In this document: one piece after another, positions 5,707-7,871 of the stretch
How the letters are laid out: each line of letters starts with the position of its first letter
Numbering within the stretch: position 1 is the stretch's first letter
NCBI GenBank assembly: GCA_017881285.1
Contig: JADGRD010000146.1
Coordinates: 1-7,871, forward strand
Direction of reading: 5' to 3'
DNA from: Pseudomonadota bacterium
GTDB lineage: Bacteria > Myxococcota_A > Polyangia > Fen-1088
Length of the DNA stretch: 7,871 nt
Notes under the pieces: generated by a model
Told to the model about the DNA's origin: nothing
Databases searched by the model: none
The model's input: the letters and a program-made list of their open reading frames with translations, nothing else
Program-made: the position numbers and the translations under genes

Positions 5707-7260
5707 CTACCAGCGCACGGAAGCCAGGAAGCGCTCGGTGGCCGCCCCGTCGCAGCTCATGGCTGGCCTGCGCAGCACCAGGCAACGACCCAACCGGCCC
5801 AGTCGGTCGAAGCCGGGCAGGTTCATCACGCGCCCTTGCGCATCCGAACAGGCCAGCGCGTAGTTGGTGAAGGCCTCCGCCTCCGGCAAGAGTGGCCCCA
5901 TGCTCATGGGCACGGCCCGGTGCAGGTAGGTGTAGCCTCCGGTCGTCGCCAGGCGGGCCGAGCCCGCGGCCCCACCTTGGGGGTAGATGACCAGGCCGCA
6001 CAGATCGTCGTGCCGGCCGATCTCGGCGAGCGCGCGATCGAGATCGGCGCGAAAATTCCACGGACTTTCCACGGTTTCTGGCTGGCCCGCGAAGATGCCA
6101 AGGCTGGCGAAGGTCAGACCGGCGGCCCGGCTGGCCGAGGCGCCACCCCACAGTGCGAGCAGGACCGCGGTCACCGCCGCGGCCATGCCCCGCCGGGAGC
6201 GCAACCGGTCCAGAAGAGCATCGGCGCCGCAGCCGAGCGCACAGAAGCTCACCATGATCGCGGGCAAGACGAAACGTAGTTGCTTGTTTTCGGTCAGCGA
6301 GTGGGCGACGAGCACGGTGCCACCCACGGCGACCAGCAGGCGCCAGGCGCGCGGGCCGGCCAGGGGCAGAAGCAGGAACCACAGCGCGCCCAGGCCCAGC
6401 GCCGCGGGCACTTCGACGGCATAGAACCAGGCGGGCATGGCGCCGAAGCGGCCGGCCGCGCCCTGCATGACATTGGCGTCGAGATAGGCAAACAGCGAAT
6501 GAAAGGGCACGCCCCAGGTCAGTGCATCGAGCAGGCCCACGCCGAGAAACGGCACCGCCGCCCCCGCTAGAAGGTCAGGCAGCTCCCGCGCGCGCCGTTC
6601 GCCCAGGAGAAAGAGCGCGGCGCCGACCGCCACCAGCCCATCCTGGTAGCGAAAGGCGAAGGCCAGGCCCAGCAGCGCGCCGGTCAGAACGGTACGGATA
6701 CGTCGGCCGCGATCAGGGGCCGGCTCGAGCAGGCGCGCCAGTGCCCACAGCGCGAAGGTGACCGAGAAGGCGTGGTTGAAAGCCCGCGGCGCCAGCAGAA
6801 CGAGAAAGTACCAGGATGCGACCAGCACCGCGGCCAGCAGGCCCGCCCGCACCGAGCGCAGCGCGCGCCCGATGCGAAAGCAGAACCACGGCCAGGTGGC
6901 GGCGATGAGCGCATTGAAGACGCGCACCGGCGGCAGGTAGCCCTCGGGGGTGTCGAGCCCAAGCCGCTTGAGAATGCCCAGCAGGACTACGTATACGCCC
7001 GCGGTCGTCCACGGGCGCGCGCCGCTGCCGAATTCCCACGAACGAAAACCCACCCCGTAGACCACGCCGTGCGCGACCTCCAGGCTCTGATGAATCTCGT
7101 CGGGGTGGAAGATGCCGGCGGCGCCCCACGCGTAGGCGAGCCGAAGACTGGCGCCAGCGGCCAGCACCAGCAGCAGGAGTGCGGTGGTGCGGCGCTGGCT
7201 TCCGGCCGCGGACGACTCCGCAGAATCCGCTTGGGCCCGTAGGGTCATGCGCACGACCAT
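5707..7260 (-). CDS. GT22-family (Alg9/PIG-B-like) mannosyltransferase
   Basis: A 517-residue polytopic membrane protein resembling glycosyltransferase family 22, the GT-C family that in eukaryotes adds mannose from dolichol-phosphate-mannose to N-glycan and GPI precursors. After TM1 (about 26-44) comes IFHPDEIHQSLEVAH with His52-Pro-Asp-Glu55, the family's first-loop catalytic motif, followed by SWEFGSGARPW, equivalent to the usual 'tWEw..giRSw'. Further in, NKQLRFVLPA (Lys326, Arg329) matches the family's HKE.RF segment, with His and Glu altered. The C-terminal 130 residues are a soluble, probably periplasmic domain. ATG at 7260 is chosen (a second ATG at 7248 is possible) because the in-frame extension to 7386 runs through the divergent promoter region into the opposite gene. 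It is probably the first gene of a minus-strand operon with the TMTC-like and ferredoxin genes. Mannose as the sugar is inferred from family only. Confidence 0.87.
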   Translation of the reverse strand: MVVRMTLRAQADSAESSAAGSQRRTTALLLLVLAAGASLRLAYAWGAAGIFHPDEIHQSLEVAHGVVYGVGFRSWEFGSGARPWTTAGVYVVLLGILKRLGLDTPEGYLPPVRVFNALIAATWPWFCFRIGRALRSVRAGLLAAVLVASWYFLVLLAPRAFNHAFSVTFALWALARLLEPAPDRGRRIRTVLTGALLGLAFAFRYQDGLVAVGAALFLLGERRARELPDLLAGAAVPFLGVGLLDALTWGVPFHSLFAYLDANVMQGAAGRFGAMPAWFYAVEVPAALGLGALWFLLLPLAGPRAWRLLVAVGGTVLVAHSLTENKQLRFVLPAIMVSFCALGCGADALLDRLRSRRGMAAAVTAVLLALWGGASASRAAGLTFASLGIFAGQPETVESPWNFRADLDRALAEIGRHDDLCGLVIYPQGGAAGSARLATTGGYTYLHRAVPMSMGPLLPEAEAFTNYALACSDAQGRVMNLPGFDRLGRLGRCLVLRRPAMSCDGAATERFLASVRW

Positions 7261-7371
7261 ACTACGTCGCCGCGGCCAGAATCGTAAGCGCCCCGCACGG
7301 TCGCGCGTGGTTGTCTGGTACGATGCCCAAACGAGGCGGCGGCGATAGGCCACTTCCCCGGGCAGGCCAGC
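7261..7371. promoter_or_regulatory. Divergent promoter region between two GT-C genes
   Basis: These 111 bases separate the minus-strand GT22 start from a plus-strand GT-C start and must hold promoters for both. On the plus strand TGGTACGAT (7316-7324) looks like an extended -10 (TG-n-TACGAT), about 48 bases before the ATG at 7372; no convincing -35 is seen. On the minus strand a TACGAT also occurs (7286-7281), but with no matching -35. Both are weak calls. Confidence 0.3.
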
Positions 7372-7871
7372 ATGAGCGACGGACAAATCGCGGATTCACC
7401 GGGCGAGGGTTCGCCCCGGCGCTTGGTGCGCATGAGCGAGCGACAGAGCGTGTTGCTGGTGCTCGCCGGGCTGGGCGCAGTGGCCGCCCTGCTGCTGGTG
7501 CCGGGCGTATTCACCATCGACGAGAATCACGCCCTGGCCTGGCTGGTCTCGTTGCGCTCGGGCCGGCTGTCCCTGCCCGGCACGGACGGCCTGCCCCGCT
7601 CGGCCGAGTTGCTCTTCTTCGATCCCGTTGCGCGCTCGCGTGCCGGGGCACCCATCACCTCGCTGGTACCGCCGCTCTATGCCTTGTTCGCGCTGCCCTT
7701 CTCGCTCGCCGGCTGGACCGGTCTCTTCCTTCTCAACCTGGCTGCCTGGCTGGTCACCATTGGCCTTTTGCGCGCGGCCGCCCGCCGCGCGGGGGCCTCG
7801 CAACCCGCGGCCTGGATCGGTGCGATGGCCTTCGGGCTCGGCGGCTTCTCGCTCGAGTACGCCGTGGGCAT
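7372..7871 (+). CDS. Probable GT-C membrane glycosyltransferase, partial (3' end beyond window)
   Basis: Open from ATG at 7372 to the right edge: 166 full codons. A short cytoplasmic tail is followed by TM1 (about 27-46) and then VFTIDENHA, with Asp50-Glu51 at the place where GT-C enzymes carry the acidic pair of the first outer loop. Next is a soluble loop (about 54-93), then hydrophobic segments at about 97-110, 113-133 and 144-160, the first containing SLVPPLYALFALPF, typical of polyprenol-phosphate-sugar-dependent GT-C proteins. Arg/Ala-rich loops fit inside-positive topology. A second in-frame ATG (Met21) is a possible start; the Shine-Dalgarno (GGCAGG, about 6 bases before the first ATG) is weak. 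It is divergent from the GT22 gene and likely belongs to the same functional cluster. The exact family cannot be fixed from this fragment. Confidence 0.8.
   Translation, partial: MSDGQIADSPGEGSPRRLVRMSERQSVLLVLAGLGAVAALLLVPGVFTIDENHALAWLVSLRSGRLSLPGTDGLPRSAELLFFDPVARSRAGAPITSLVPPLYALFALPFSLAGWTGLFLLNLAAWLVTIGLLRAAARRAGASQPAAWIGAMAFGLGGFSLEYAVG

Noticed and set aside
5657..6382. N-terminal extension of the TMTC-like frame by about 240 codons
   Set aside because: It overlaps the well-supported GT22 gene in another frame and shows only Arg/Gly/Pro-rich sequence; the TMTC family begins at the membrane segment near 5656.
7261..7386. N-terminal extension of the GT22 frame by 42 codons
   Set aside because: It would cover the whole divergent promoter region and overlap the opposite gene's start. 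The residues are Arg-rich and unlike the family, which begins close to TM1.

Overview
This is a GC-rich window with dense coding. The gene content suggests a myxobacterium-like or other deltaproteobacterial genome (Myxococcota or relatives): a protein joining a receiver-like domain, DUF4388/PATAN, a J domain and TPRs, a thioredoxin-like [2Fe-2S] ferredoxin, and several GT-C membrane glycosyltransferases. This lineage call is inference from gene types and base composition; no rRNA or other marker is present.

Layout. (1) Positions 1-1839, minus strand: the first 613 residues of a large multidomain regulator that runs off the left edge. Its receiver domain has lost the phospho-acceptor Asp and the conserved Lys. 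(2) Positions 1840-1988: a divergent intergenic region with a possible minus-strand -10 box and a compact three-stem palindromic element just upstream of the glmU ribosome binding site. (3) Positions 1989-3773, plus strand: glmU, the bifunctional UDP-GlcNAc synthesis enzyme, followed 18 bases later by a small SCP2 sterol-carrier-like protein with its own good ribosome binding site. (4) Positions 3774-3836: a short convergent gap with a candidate terminator for the minus-strand genes. (5) Positions 3837-7260, minus strand: a probable co-transcribed set read right to left: a GT22 (Alg9/PIG-B-like) mannosyltransferase, a TMTC-like GT-C protein with a C-terminal TPR, and a small thioredoxin-fold ferredoxin. 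(6) Positions 7261-7371: a divergent promoter region. (7) Position 7372 to the right edge, plus strand: the start of a third probable GT-C membrane protein, cut by the window end.

Together the window holds an envelope-precursor gene (glmU) and a cluster of three polytopic GT-C proteins that probably use lipid-linked sugars to decorate proteins or glycans on the outer face of the inner membrane. The substrate is unknown. Both partial edge genes are open to the window boundary. No tRNA, rRNA, CRISPR array, insertion sequence or phage gene was seen, and no gene-free stretch exceeds about 150 bases.
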